Source of the DNA: Haloferax sp. Atlit-12N
Lineage (GTDB): Archaea > Halobacteriota > Halobacteria > Halobacteriales > Haloferacaceae
Direction of reading: 5' to 3'
Assembly: GCF_003383095.1 (NCBI RefSeq)
Contig: NZ_PSYW01000002.1
Span: 1,169,441 to 1,233,440, forward strand
Length of the DNA stretch: 64,000 nt
Notes under the pieces: generated by a model
Told to the model about the DNA's origin: nothing
Databases searched by the model: none
What the model saw: the letters and a program-made list of their open reading frames with translations, nothing else
Part shown: positions 1-8,691 of the stretch, piece after piece
Layout: every line of letters begins with the position of its first letter
Position numbering within the stretch: the first letter of the stretch is position 1
Program-made: the position numbers and the translations under genes

Positions 1-363
1 GTGACAGAATCGGAAGTCGACAAGAACAGGTGGACGTTCGTAGGGTGGATAGAGCCCGACCTGGATGTCGAAGGCGAAATCAGACAGTGGGAGGTCGAGA
101 TCGAAATCGCGGCCATGTTCGAGGACGATCGAGAAGCTTCCAAGATTCCAGTCGAAGAGGTCGAAGTCACAGGAAGCCACGTCGGTCGGAGACTTGACGA
201 CGGTAGAGGGGTGATAGAGGTGAAGGACGACACGGGGAAAATAGAATTCGATATACGATCTGAATCTCTTGCTGACGCCGATCCGAGGTTGGGCGACCTC
301 GGTGAGACCAAGTTCAAGATCGTCGACGGGTCTATCAGCATCGAGGAGGTGGCATCTTCGTGA
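1..363 (+). CDS. GHKL ATPase paralogue, C-terminal part (cut by window edge)
   Basis: This frame is open from base 1 and stops at 363, so it is probably the 3' end of a longer gene starting outside the window. Its 120 residues are acidic and predicted beta-rich. They resemble the C-terminal ~110 residues of the GHKL ATPase at 8692-10680: a W-x-(L/V)-x-(V/I)-E-x-A strand, a later VE stretch, then a (V/I)EFD stretch in the same order. The next gene starts inside its stop codon, as in the right-hand cassette. From order and similarity I infer it is the first gene of the left cassette. A GTG at base 1 could be a genuine start of a short protein, but the alignment argues against that. Confidence 0.6.
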   Translation: MTESEVDKNRWTFVGWIEPDLDVEGEIRQWEVEIEIAAMFEDDREASKIPVEEVEVTGSHVGRRLDDGRGVIEVKDDTGKIEFDIRSESLADADPRLGDLGETKFKIVDGSISIEEVASS

Positions 364-1370
364 AGCAAATTCAACTGAACAAGGGGCTGTCTTATCGAAC
401 GTACCCCCACCGCTGTGAACCTGGTTCACTCGAATTTTCGGTGACGGAGTATTCAATCAACGGCAAGTCGTCGAGCGAACCAGATGTCGATCAGCTCGTC
501 GACATCAAAGAGTACGAGGGCTGGGATACACTCACCTTAGAGATCGAAGTGACGATTCCAGAGGGCCTACTGGGGAAGGTCTTCCCGGAGTTCGGAAAGA
601 TACCGGGAATGCTCGTCGTCACCGCTCACTGTCGGGAGACGTATCTCCGTGAACGGTTTGTACTGGCTCGGGACCCGATAAGTTCGGGGACGTACGAAGG
701 AACGTGGGAGTTCGATTCAAAAGACGTCAAGGGGAGCGTTGACCTCCGCCCGATTCTGATACGTACGACCGATACGTCGCAGTCGATGAACTACGCGACG
801 GACGCGGGTGTCTTCGTCGCTGATGGCCCAGAGTGGCGGATAGATATCAGCGACACGAGTAGGGAAGACCAAGGCCTCCTAGACGTCCGATCTAAATCGT
901 TCGAAGAGGTCCACGAGGCAGACGACGATACTCGCTTCCCATCCTCGGACCGGTTCTATTATCTGGACCTGGAAGGCGATCCTGATGTGCCAGTGCTGTG
1001 GCTCAACGAAGACCACGAGAAAGTGACCACAGTGATTCAGGACGCCGAGAGTGAACACGAGAAGGTAGTCTCAGACCTCGTTTGGAATCAAGTCATGACA
1101 CCAGTTTGGACTCGTCTCGTCACGGTCGCTGCGACCGAGTACGATCCTGACGAAGACGATTGGGCACCAGAGTGGCAGGGAGCTGTCTTCGACGAACTCC
1201 ACGACGAGCTCTATCCTGATCACACACCAGAGAAGACCGCCGAACGACTACAGGAGGACCTCTCGGAGTCTGTGGTACTCGCGACGAAGAAGATAGAAGG
1301 CGCTGTACAGGAGCTCCTAGAGCCAGCCGACTACTATACGAAACACATCCAGAACTTGGCGGAAAGATGA
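360..1370 (+). CDS. Unrecognised cassette protein, copy 1
   Basis: An acidic protein of 336 residues that I cannot assign to a family. The GTG start overlaps the upstream stop by 4 bases, so translation is probably coupled. The N-terminal half looks beta-rich; the last ~130 residues look helical. It is a diverged paralogue of 10677-11636: both have a YP-rich start, an (I/V)EG-x-LVV or IPG-x-LVV segment, a GTY-x-G-T segment and an x-P-(I/L)-LIR segment in the same order, then a (L)YLNE or LWLNE motif before the helical part. No catalytic motif, membrane segment or signal peptide is evident. Its fixed place between a GHKL ATPase and a DUF6339-like protein suggests a structural or target-recognition partner; that role is inference. 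Confidence 0.8.
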   Translation: MKQIQLNKGLSYRTYPHRCEPGSLEFSVTEYSINGKSSSEPDVDQLVDIKEYEGWDTLTLEIEVTIPEGLLGKVFPEFGKIPGMLVVTAHCRETYLRERFVLARDPISSGTYEGTWEFDSKDVKGSVDLRPILIRTTDTSQSMNYATDAGVFVADGPEWRIDISDTSREDQGLLDVRSKSFEEVHEADDDTRFPSSDRFYYLDLEGDPDVPVLWLNEDHEKVTTVIQDAESEHEKVVSDLVWNQVMTPVWTRLVTVAATEYDPDEDDWAPEWQGAVFDELHDELYPDHTPEKTAERLQEDLSESVVLATKKIEGAVQELLEPADYYTKHIQNLAER

Positions 1371-2086
1371 CACAGACGACCTTGGCCCGGTTGAAGACCG
1401 ATGCAAAGCGACTATTGGACGACGAGGAATTCCTGAGGGGTGACAAAGAGTTCTTCGAAGAAGGAAGGCTCGAGAGATATACACAGACGACGAACTTCAG
1501 TGCGGACATCGACGCTTTAGAGGACCGTCTGAGAGAGATCGTAGACGAGTATCCACAGTTCGAAGGAGAGATGGATTCCGAGGCAGCAGTCGCCGTCCAC
1601 GAGGAGATCGATTTGAGTCGTAGTGAAGCGAGTGACTCGAGAATCTGGAACGATCTCGCGATGCGTCACTTCCCGTGGTTCGTCCGCCACAGGTGGAGAT
1701 ACGAGAGTCAGACGGGGATGAAGAAGAAGTTCTGGACCTACGGTTCTGCTCTCGACTCGGCCTCCAGTACCTTCGAACGGTTGTGGTGGATTGCCGAGAT
1801 GACCCAAGAGGACGGCGACTACGAGAACACCAAGAAGGCATTCGAGAGCCGACGGTTCTGTTTCCGTGTGTTCGACATCCAGCTCGGCCGGTACAAACCA
1901 GCGGCGCTTGCGTGTCTCGAAGTACTCTACGACGAAGACGAAGAGTCGTTCGCAGCAAACGACGTGATAGACGAGACGATACAGAGGCTCCGCCGTGCCG
2001 GCACCACGATACCATTCGAAGGGCGGACGAAATCAGAGTTAGTAGATGTCGTTCAGAGTATTCGAGAAGACGTCGAGTCAGGGTGA
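1367..2086 (+). CDS. DUF6339-like cassette protein, copy 1
   Basis: A 239-residue, largely alpha-helical acidic protein. Its ATG overlaps the upstream stop as ATGA. The central segment has IW-x2-LA, then FP-x-FVRHRW and a tryptophan-rich FERLWWIAEM region. These resemble, from memory, the DUF6339 family, which has no known activity; that assignment is moderate. It is a diverged paralogue of 11639-12373, which shares the D-x-AVA, IW-x2-LA, P-x-(F/Y)VR-x-RW and RLW(W/F)-A-(D/E) elements in order. It ends the left cassette and faces the leftward methyltransferase across about 165 bp. Confidence 0.75.
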   Translation: MTQTTLARLKTDAKRLLDDEEFLRGDKEFFEEGRLERYTQTTNFSADIDALEDRLREIVDEYPQFEGEMDSEAAVAVHEEIDLSRSEASDSRIWNDLAMRHFPWFVRHRWRYESQTGMKKKFWTYGSALDSASSTFERLWWIAEMTQEDGDYENTKKAFESRRFCFRVFDIQLGRYKPAALACLEVLYDEDEESFAANDVIDETIQRLRRAGTTIPFEGRTKSELVDVVQSIREDVESG

Positions 2087-2233
2087 ACTGTCGTCGTCAA
2101 GTTACGAATCGAGAGTCGCCAATCTGTGTTCCAATCCCGTACGAGTACGACTATTTCGACATCGTGTGTCCTCGTTTGGGTGCCTACAAGTAGACCCTCA
2201 GGCGTACGAGTTTCTAAACCACAGATATCCACC

Positions 2234-2253
2234 GAATAACAGAGCGGTTATTC
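2234..2253. terminator. Short inverted repeat between convergent genes
   Basis: GAATAAC and GTTATTC form perfect 7-bp arms around a 6-base loop. The repeat reaches the stop codon of the leftward methyltransferase and lies after the rightward cassette, so it may act as a two-way terminator. The stem is short and AT-rich, so the function is uncertain. Confidence 0.35.
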
Positions 2254-3349
2254 AGTCGACGTAGTCACCTAACGCCGCCTGTTTCTTCTCCCCCCGTAGG
2301 TGTTCCAACAGGCGCCGTCCAATGATCTCACCGAGTGCGGGAGGTACTGCGTTTCCGATCATCCGACCAAGTTTTGTAATACCGATATCTTCGAATTTTT
2401 CGGCGAACTCGTAGTCACGAGGGAACGTTTGAATCATCGCACCCTCCCGTAGCGAGATGGCCCGGTTCTGGTCTGTATCGTAGTGTCCAAATCTACCACT
2501 TCCCAAATTGTAGAACTGTGTCGTGATAGTGGGTGCTGGCTCGTCGGGTCGCATCCGGCCGTATACGGAACCGAACGAACGTCCACTCTCGTCGAGGTGG
2601 CAGTCGAGTAGTAGCTCCTCGTCCCAGTCTTCCCAGGTACCCCCAGGAACAGATTGTTCGATTCGTCTGAGGTTGATGTCGTCGAGTGACCGAGCAGTGT
2701 GAAGCCAGTCTTCGGGATGGGAATCACCAGCTTCGATTGCAGGAAGGTCGTCGATTCGCTCCTTGACAGACTCAAACTGACTTGGTCGGTTGTGAATTCT
2801 GGGGGAGAAGTTGAACGGACCCCGCTTCGACGCGGTTACCACCCATCGCCGGCGTGTCTGCGGGATACCGTACTCTGGACAGAATACCCGCTTGTTCCAA
2901 TCTGGGTTCAACAGGTAGCCCATCGATTCCAGCAGCTCTTCGAAGTCTTCGTACACCACTTCGTGGCGAAGTTCGTAGACGTTCTCCATCACCACGAAAT
3001 CTGGTTCGATCGCGGCGACGATCTCACCGAACTCGGAGAGCATCTCGTACATCTCGTGGTCTTCGCTCTCGGAGCCGTGGTTAAGTGATGAGAAAGGCTG
3101 GCAGGGAGGACACCCAGCGACAAGTGTCGCATCGGCATCATCGTCCAACCACTCAGCTATTTTTTTGGGGTTCTCCTTCGAGATTTCGGCTAAGTCAGCG
3201 GGTACGAAGTTGGCCTCGTTGTTTTCATTGTAGGCGTACCGACAATCCGCGTCAATATCGAAACCGGCCTCCACCGTTACACCTGCAGTCTCAAGGCCGT
3301 TCGTGAGACCTCCGGCACCACAGAACAGGTCAACGGCGGATACGTTCAT
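2252..3349 (-). CDS. C5-cytosine DNA methyltransferase 1
   Basis: Transfers a methyl group from S-adenosylmethionine to C5 of cytosine in DNA. Motif I is VDLFCGAGG near residues 6-14. The catalytic PCQ loop of motif IV is near 82-84 (CPPCQPFS), ENV of motif VI near 122-124, and QTRRR of motif VIII follows. After a variable target-recognition region come motif IX (SLREGAMIQTFP) and motif X (GNAVPPALGEII). All key residues are present, so it should be active. I chose the ATG at 3349 because motif I then starts where it does in the sister enzyme; a GTG at 3409 would add 20 unrelated residues. It is separated from the GHKL gene by a decayed glycosylase and may be the last gene of that operon. Its target sequence cannot be read from the protein. 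Confidence 0.93.
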   Translation of the reverse strand: MNVSAVDLFCGAGGLTNGLETAGVTVEAGFDIDADCRYAYNENNEANFVPADLAEISKENPKKIAEWLDDDADATLVAGCPPCQPFSSLNHGSESEDHEMYEMLSEFGEIVAAIEPDFVVMENVYELRHEVVYEDFEELLESMGYLLNPDWNKRVFCPEYGIPQTRRRWVVTASKRGPFNFSPRIHNRPSQFESVKERIDDLPAIEAGDSHPEDWLHTARSLDDINLRRIEQSVPGGTWEDWDEELLLDCHLDESGRSFGSVYGRMRPDEPAPTITTQFYNLGSGRFGHYDTDQNRAISLREGAMIQTFPRDYEFAEKFEDIGITKLGRMIGNAVPPALGEIIGRRLLEHLRGEKKQAALGDYVD

Positions 3350-3436
3350 GTTGCTATTGGATGGAAGTTCGACGGAACAGATAAAGCGTTCGTCTCCGGA
3401 TATCGACACACGAGGGGTCGGTTGACGAGTCCGATT

Positions 3437-3681
3437 TCAGTATTGGCCTGTGTCGAAATCACAAAGAGACAAAGACCTGTGAGTTGCTTCTAGAGACGTA
3501 CTGTATGAGAAACTCGGGGGGCACCAGACGACAGTCTTGGCAGGGCTCTATTGAGGAAGAACTCAGCGACAAAGACTCCGTAGAGAGAGGCTTCGGGGTC
3601 ACACCACGGATATCGACGAACGTTGTCTTCACTCCATTCGAGGATCTCGACACGGAACTGTTCGGCGTGTAGTTCGTCCAC
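3437..3681 (-). pseudogene. Remnant of an HhH-GPD (MutY/Nth-type) mismatch glycosylase
   Basis: From a GTG at 3681 the frame encodes an N-terminal glycosylase signature: an F-x3-(I/L)LEW-x3-N-R-x-(Y/F)PW segment, DPEASLYG, and VFVAEFFLNR, as at the start of MutY/Nth-type HhH-GPD enzymes. Family resemblance then breaks. Pieces of the expected continuation appear in the other two frames: VPPEFLIQY in one and SLEAT in another, ending at the stop near 3437. About 80 codons remain of a domain that needs over 200, with no HhH, catalytic or iron-sulfur part. T/G-mismatch glycosylases of this family accompany some C5-methyltransferases, where they repair deaminated 5-methylcytosine, which fits the neighbourhood. 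The identification rests on motif memory only. Confidence 0.55.
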
Positions 3682-3735
3682 GATACTGGTCGTTGGTCAC
3701 GCTCTGGTACAAAAAGTTCAGCAACACGAGAGAAG

Positions 3736-5751
3736 TCAGTCGAACACGTCTCCGTCGTCAATCTGGTCGAGGAGCCTCGAGACACGGCCATTCCGGGAGT
3801 CGTTCGAAGTTCGGGACTGGTATACTCGGGACGTCTCTCTCAGGAGGTCTTCGTACTTCTTGACGACGACTCCTCGTTTCTTCAGGAGACCTTCCAACTC
3901 ACTCCACGTCTCGGTGTCGGGGACCACGAAGACGACGTCTGCGAACTGAGTATCGTACCCCTCTTCTTCGAGTCCGTGTTCGAGAGCATCCTCGAACGTA
4001 TCGACCAAATCGTGGAGCCCAGAGTTCGCGGGTTCGGTCGGGTGACGGAGCGCGACCAACGTGTACCCAGACGCTGCGCGAACACACCGAATACTCGACT
4101 CGTCGACGTCGTCTCCGTCGAAGTGACCTGCTTCGGATAGGTAATTCTCGACCGTCTTCTGCAACTCCTCGTCAACCGGTGACTGTTCCCAGGCAGGGTT
4201 CAGCAACCACGGGTGCTCTCTCAAGTGCACGAACGTCTTGTCGTCTACGCCCTTCTCTTCGACTCGGCATAAGAACGCGTCTACGACTTCCTTCCGATGA
4301 GAGACCATCTGCTGGTGCTGAGAGGACTCTACGTCGTCTAAATCAGAGAGTGTGCGAGAGATCGTCCGTCCGTCGGCCTCGGTCAAGTCGCCGATACTGT
4401 CGATCTTCTCTTGGTACTTCAGATTCTCGAAGGCCAAGATGCCGTACTTGAAGAGTTCTCTCCGGTCAGACTCGTCTTTCACCGACATCCGGCTAATCTT
4501 CCCCAAGAGACTCTGAGCCCGCTCACGCTGTTCTGGTGCGAGACTCTCGTACCACATGTCGACGATTCCAATTTGACGTGCTTCTCTGGAGGCCTGCTGG
4601 TTACGCAGGTCGTTCCACTTCCCGGCGATGTGGCTCAATTGGATGCGGAGGAAGTCAAGGAGTTCCTGATATCGTGGATCTTCCTTGACGACGTCCTCAC
4701 GATTCGAAGTCGCGATATCTTCCTGGTCGTCGTAATCAAGAAAGTCGGCGTGGATCTCACCGACGAGGTATTTGGAGAACATTCGACTGTCGTTCACACT
4801 CTCCAAGAGGTCTGGCTTGGCCATCCGCCCTCGGACCATCAAAGAGATCTTGTTCAGGTCGTCGGCTTCGGTGTCGTGGCCCGGATAGTCCTCAACTAAG
4901 TCACTCGGTTTCTCTACGGTTCCGATCCATCCGGACACCTTGTATCCGTCAGGGGTCTTACCCTCTCGTTCCTCGTGGGCTTCAAGCTTGGAATCACGAC
5001 AGAGATCTCGATAGTGGTGGTCTTCGAACGTCCACAGGAACTGAACTTTGTGGAAGTAGTCGCGATCCGTCGCAGTAACCTCTTCGCCGTTGATCCTCAC
5101 GGTGAAGTCGTACTCGGTCCCGAGAATACTGAACCGTCGTGCGAGCCGTTTCCGAAGTGCGTGTTCGGTGGTGTGAACCCGCTTCGTGAGGTCGGTGAGG
5201 ACGATCTTCGTCCCTTCGGTGAATTCGTCCGGGAAGTCGTCTAGTGGTGTCGGGACGTACTGTTGCTGTTGGACTCCAGAAGATGACTCTTCTTCACCGA
5301 TGGCTCGCTGGATCTCGCTCAGTTGCATCCTGAAGCCATTATGATCGCCATCTTTGGCCGTGTACACGTCAACAGTCTCGGCTACGGACAGGAGGGAGAG
5401 TTTCCCGATGCCCTTGCGACCCATCACAGGCCGGTCGTGTATCGGTGTGCGGTTCGAGCGTTCGTCATCTCGGCGTCTTCGATATCCGACACGGAGGTAC
5501 CGCTCGTTCACGTCTTCGGCGTCCATCCCCTGCCCGTCGTCAACGATCACGATCTTCTCTTCGTCGGGGTAGATGTCCACGTCAACGTTCTCGGCGTCGG
5601 CGTCCCACGCGTTAGCGACTGCTTCAGACAGTACTGCAGGAACGTTGCTATAAAGGTTCAGCCCTAGGTGGTTCAACACGTTGAGGCTGAGAGACATCTT
5701 GTACGGGGAATCACTCTCCGACTCTGTAGATTCTGGCTCAAGCTGCGACAT
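3736..5751 (-). CDS. GHKL (MORC/Hsp90-like) ATPase of the methylase operon
   Basis: A protein of about 671 residues with an N-terminal GHKL ATP-binding fold: N-box LSEAVANAWDADA (residues ~41-53), the DDGQGM loop (~71-76) that contacts adenine, and the glycine-rich lid GRKGIGKLS (~111-119). The remainder is helical and charged with no recognised nuclease motif. Prokaryotic MORC-like ATPases occur with C5-methyltransferases in restriction-type loci and are thought to act as ATP-gated clamps on DNA. The ATG at 5751 is favoured because GGAGG sits 6 bases before it, inside the end of the upstream methyltransferase gene, overlapping it by 14 bp; that implies coupled translation. It belongs to a different subgroup from the ATPase at 8692. 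The partner nuclease is probably the DUF262 protein, by inference. Confidence 0.88.
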   Translation of the reverse strand: MSQLEPESTESESDSPYKMSLSLNVLNHLGLNLYSNVPAVLSEAVANAWDADAENVDVDIYPDEEKIVIVDDGQGMDAEDVNERYLRVGYRRRRDDERSNRTPIHDRPVMGRKGIGKLSLLSVAETVDVYTAKDGDHNGFRMQLSEIQRAIGEEESSSGVQQQQYVPTPLDDFPDEFTEGTKIVLTDLTKRVHTTEHALRKRLARRFSILGTEYDFTVRINGEEVTATDRDYFHKVQFLWTFEDHHYRDLCRDSKLEAHEEREGKTPDGYKVSGWIGTVEKPSDLVEDYPGHDTEADDLNKISLMVRGRMAKPDLLESVNDSRMFSKYLVGEIHADFLDYDDQEDIATSNREDVVKEDPRYQELLDFLRIQLSHIAGKWNDLRNQQASREARQIGIVDMWYESLAPEQRERAQSLLGKISRMSVKDESDRRELFKYGILAFENLKYQEKIDSIGDLTEADGRTISRTLSDLDDVESSQHQQMVSHRKEVVDAFLCRVEEKGVDDKTFVHLREHPWLLNPAWEQSPVDEELQKTVENYLSEAGHFDGDDVDESSIRCVRAASGYTLVALRHPTEPANSGLHDLVDTFEDALEHGLEEEGYDTQFADVVFVVPDTETWSELEGLLKKRGVVVKKYEDLLRETSRVYQSRTSNDSRNGRVSRLLDQIDDGDVFD

Positions 5752-6790
5752 CGTGTTCCTCCATGTGGTCAACGATACTCCGACCGATTACCTCGCCGAG
5801 GCGGACTGGTACCGCGTTCCCGACCATCTTCCCGATCGTCTTGAACTCTACGTCGCCTCCTTCTTCGACGAAGGCGTAATCCTCGGGGAACGTCTGGAGC
5901 ATCGCTCCTTCTCTGAGCGAGATGGCACGATCCTGCTCAGGATGCCCGAATCGACCGCTACCGTAGTTGTAGTACTGTGTCGTCATCGTCGGAGCAGGCG
6001 CGTCCCACTCCATCCGCCCGTATACAGAGTCGAAAGAGCGGCCACTCTCTTTTCGATGGCAATCGAGCCTGATATCGGGGTCCCAGTCTCTCCACGTCCC
6101 ACCGGGTAGTGACTGTCCGATCCGCTCTAGGTTCTGCTCTTCCAGTGTACGGGATTTGTGTAAGTGGTCTTCGTTCGAATACTCTCCAGCTTCGATCGGT
6201 GGTAGGTTACCGATCACCTCGCGAACAGTGGGATAGTCGGCGGGGTCGTGGGTCGGGTCGATCAAAGGGACGTCTCCGAGCTTCGAGGCTAGTAAGACGA
6301 TCCGGTTACGGCGTTGTGGGATGCCATAGTCAGGGCAACTCACTTTGTCGAACCAGAGTTGGTACCCCTCTCTGAACAGCGTGTTCACGAAGTCCGAGTA
6401 GACCGGTTCGTTTCGGACCTCGGCGACGTTCTCCATCGTGACGATAGCAGGCTGTATATCCTCCACCAACTCCCCGAAGCTCTGGAGGAGACTGTACTCG
6501 GAGGTCTGCGACGTGTCCCGTCCATTGTTGAGATTAGAGAATGGCTGACAGGGTGCACAGCCAGCGAGTATCTTGGTAGAATCGTCGGGAAAGAGTGACT
6601 CGACGTCGGACGAGTCGATATCCGAGACGTCGGCCTTGACGAACTCGGCGTCGTTGTTCGCTTCGTAGGGGTACCTACAGTCGGGGTTTATCTCGACGCC
6701 GGCGGCGACGGGGATGCCAGCTTGCTCCAGCCCGTGAGTCAGTCCCCCGACACCACAGAAGAGATCGACTGCTGCGAGATTAGAACTCAT
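5738..6790 (-). CDS. C5-cytosine DNA methyltransferase 2
   Basis: A second complete C5-cytosine methyltransferase of 350 residues. Motif I is VDLFCGVGG (8-16), the catalytic cysteine is in CAPCQPFS (Cys81), ENV is at 120-122, QRRNR gives motif VIII, and SLREGAMLQTFP and GNAVPVRLGEVIG give motifs IX and X. It is clearly related to the enzyme at 2252-3349 along its length, including a shared SLPGGTW/SVPGGTW segment, but the two are well diverged and not a recent duplication. A GGAGG about 9 bases before the ATG supports the start. It lies between the DUF262 nuclease and the GHKL ATPase. Two methylases may protect different strands or sites; the specificity is unknown. Confidence 0.93.
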   Translation of the reverse strand: MSSNLAAVDLFCGVGGLTHGLEQAGIPVAAGVEINPDCRYPYEANNDAEFVKADVSDIDSSDVESLFPDDSTKILAGCAPCQPFSNLNNGRDTSQTSEYSLLQSFGELVEDIQPAIVTMENVAEVRNEPVYSDFVNTLFREGYQLWFDKVSCPDYGIPQRRNRIVLLASKLGDVPLIDPTHDPADYPTVREVIGNLPPIEAGEYSNEDHLHKSRTLEEQNLERIGQSLPGGTWRDWDPDIRLDCHRKESGRSFDSVYGRMEWDAPAPTMTTQYYNYGSGRFGHPEQDRAISLREGAMLQTFPEDYAFVEEGGDVEFKTIGKMVGNAVPVRLGEVIGRSIVDHMEEHDVAA

Positions 6791-6837
6791 CTAGGAAATC
6801 CTCCGGAAAGCATCGTGCGCATCATCCTATTACTCAC

Positions 6838-8631
6838 TTATACCACGTTCGTCTCGGTCTCGGCAGCCGAATCGATCCACAGTTCGAGACACTCGTCGAT
6901 CAGATTCTCGTGTCTCTCTTTGAGTAGACTCGGCGTCCAACTGTCGAACTCGGACAACTCGTTCGTTATCGCGAAGTCGCTCTTCTTCTCGAAGTACTCT
7001 CTGTACTTTCTCGGGAACGGCCGGTTGCTCGCCTTGTAGTTCTTGCGCCCGTCCAAGAGGACTAGATTTCCGAGACGGTTCGTCCACTTCTCGCGTTCCA
7101 ACTCGTCACTGAAACGCTGGGTCCAATAACCACTACTCGGCTTCTGTGGGAGGATGTGCTCTACGTTGATGTTGTTCCCGTACTGGACCTTGACGTTCCG
7201 GTTGTCGTACCGCTCCAAGTTGAGACGCATCAAGATGTACTTCGGCCACTGGTAGTTCCCCTTCCGATAGAAGTTGCGTAGGTCCAACGATTCCTCGAAG
7301 TCCTCTTTCTCGGCTCGCAAGTCCCCTGTGAGATAGTCCGACCTCAAGACCTCCCGCGGACCGTCGGCCGATTCTATGGCTTTGAGGATACTGTACACGC
7401 GTGAGTATCGGTCACTGCTCGACGAGCCGGTCAACCAGTCGACCGTGAGCCGACGTTCGAGGCGACAGACGAAGTCGTAGAGTAGGCCCTCGTCGTCGAA
7501 CGTCTTGTCGAACTCTATCAACGCCACGACCCACTCGTCCGACGGGTAGAAGTCGCGCATGACCGAGACCAGGTTGGCGTAGTAGACGTTCTTGTGTTCG
7601 TCGTCGGCGTCTAGTTTGGCGTCGTACACTCGCTTCCGATGGACGTCGAAGACTTGTTCGAGCTCGTCGACGAAGTCACGGCCGCGGTAGTCTGGCTTTT
7701 TCGTGAAGACTTCGCTAAATTCGTCGTAGATAGACTTCTGAGACTTGTTCTTGACGAGGATGTGCCGCATGTACCCGATGAACCGTTCGAGCCCCTCGTT
7801 CCCGACCTCCTCTTCCATATCTTCCCACTTTCGCTGGTACTCGTCGCGGTGGGTCTCGGGGATCTGACTGAGGTTTTCGCTCTTCAGGAGGTCTGCGTTG
7901 TTGAGGGGCATCCCACGTGCGTTCGTGACGTTGAACAGACGGAACGCAGAGCTCAGTGAATCCGTCATTATTCGGACCATCACGACTCGCTGCGGGATGA
8001 ACGCCGCTAACGAGGTGAGGTCGTTCCCACGACTGGCCCACTGTTCGAGCCGTTCGTCGAAGGTAGAGACTGCCTGTAGAATGTTCTGCTGCGGTTCGGT
8101 GTCGCCGTTGGCTGGATCGGCAGGGTCAAGTGTCGCTTTGCGTTCCAGGACGTTCTCCTCGAAGAAAGCTTGGTCTCGGTCTCGGATACGGAGTCTAACG
8201 GAACCTTCCTGCCCCTTCGCGAAGTCCTCTTCTTCTTGGACGAAACGGTCGAGAGAAGTCGACCACCCTTCGTGATCAAGACGGTCCCTGAGGACACAGA
8301 GTAAGATTGCCACCGAAGTGAGTCGCTGCTGGCCGTCGATGACGTCAAAGCGGTCTCCAGTCGATCCGCCCCGGTTCAAGATGATACTCCCTAGGAAATA
8401 CGGTTCGTAGGCCTTCGTTCGGGACTTGTCGAGTTTCTGGTCGCTATTCAATAAATCGCCGTGTGCCAGACTGTTCGATTCGTAGGCGTCGGTCAAGTCG
8501 TCAACGAGGTCTACGAAGTTCTCCTCCGTCCACGAGAATGGACGTTGGAACTTGGGAATCTGGTAGAGATAGTCCTCACCGTACAGTTTGTGGACGAATT
8601 CTTCTTCGGCATCGATCTGACTTCCGCTCAC
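6838..8631 (-). CDS. DUF262-DUF1524 (GmrSD-like) HNH nuclease
   Basis: 597 residues. The N-terminal DUF262 domain shows IPKFQRPFSWTEE and the signature IDGQQRLTS, which in characterised relatives binds and hydrolyses nucleotide and resembles a ParB-type fold. The C-terminal DUF1524 domain has an HNH-type site: NVEHILPQ, then LGNLVLL and NYKASNRPF. The DUF262-DUF1524 arrangement is that of GmrSD/BrxU enzymes, which cut DNA carrying modified cytosine. In the same operon as two cytosine methylases it could cut foreign modified DNA, or be the operon's own nuclease acting on unmodified DNA; the sequence does not decide this. It is the first gene of the leftward operon. The GTG start lies about 25 bases after a TATA-like sequence, so the message is probably leaderless. 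Confidence 0.9.
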   Translation of the reverse strand: MSGSQIDAEEEFVHKLYGEDYLYQIPKFQRPFSWTEENFVDLVDDLTDAYESNSLAHGDLLNSDQKLDKSRTKAYEPYFLGSIILNRGGSTGDRFDVIDGQQRLTSVAILLCVLRDRLDHEGWSTSLDRFVQEEEDFAKGQEGSVRLRIRDRDQAFFEENVLERKATLDPADPANGDTEPQQNILQAVSTFDERLEQWASRGNDLTSLAAFIPQRVVMVRIMTDSLSSAFRLFNVTNARGMPLNNADLLKSENLSQIPETHRDEYQRKWEDMEEEVGNEGLERFIGYMRHILVKNKSQKSIYDEFSEVFTKKPDYRGRDFVDELEQVFDVHRKRVYDAKLDADDEHKNVYYANLVSVMRDFYPSDEWVVALIEFDKTFDDEGLLYDFVCRLERRLTVDWLTGSSSSDRYSRVYSILKAIESADGPREVLRSDYLTGDLRAEKEDFEESLDLRNFYRKGNYQWPKYILMRLNLERYDNRNVKVQYGNNINVEHILPQKPSSGYWTQRFSDELEREKWTNRLGNLVLLDGRKNYKASNRPFPRKYREYFEKKSDFAITNELSEFDSWTPSLLKERHENLIDECLELWIDSAAETETNVV

Positions 8632-8691
8632 GATGATTAGTCAAGTGTCAGTTTATCCTAATAATCCTTCCGGGGAATTGAGATTGAGGTA
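8632..8691. promoter_or_regulatory. Divergent promoter between the two defence operons
   Basis: Only 60 bp separate the leftward nuclease gene from the rightward GHKL gene. A leftward TATA-like element (AGGATAAAC, complement of 8651-8659) is about 25 bases before the GTG at 8631. A rightward one (CTAATAATC, about 8658-8666) is about 27 bases before the TTG at 8692. Both spacings fit leaderless haloarchaeal transcripts, and the shared region would allow joint control. No other operator is visible. Confidence 0.5.

Noticed and set aside
3459..3791. 110-codon minus-strand frame over the glycosylase remnant
   Set aside because: It starts inside the GHKL gene and is Ser/Thr-rich; only its VPPEFLIQY part is informative, as a piece of the decayed glycosylase.
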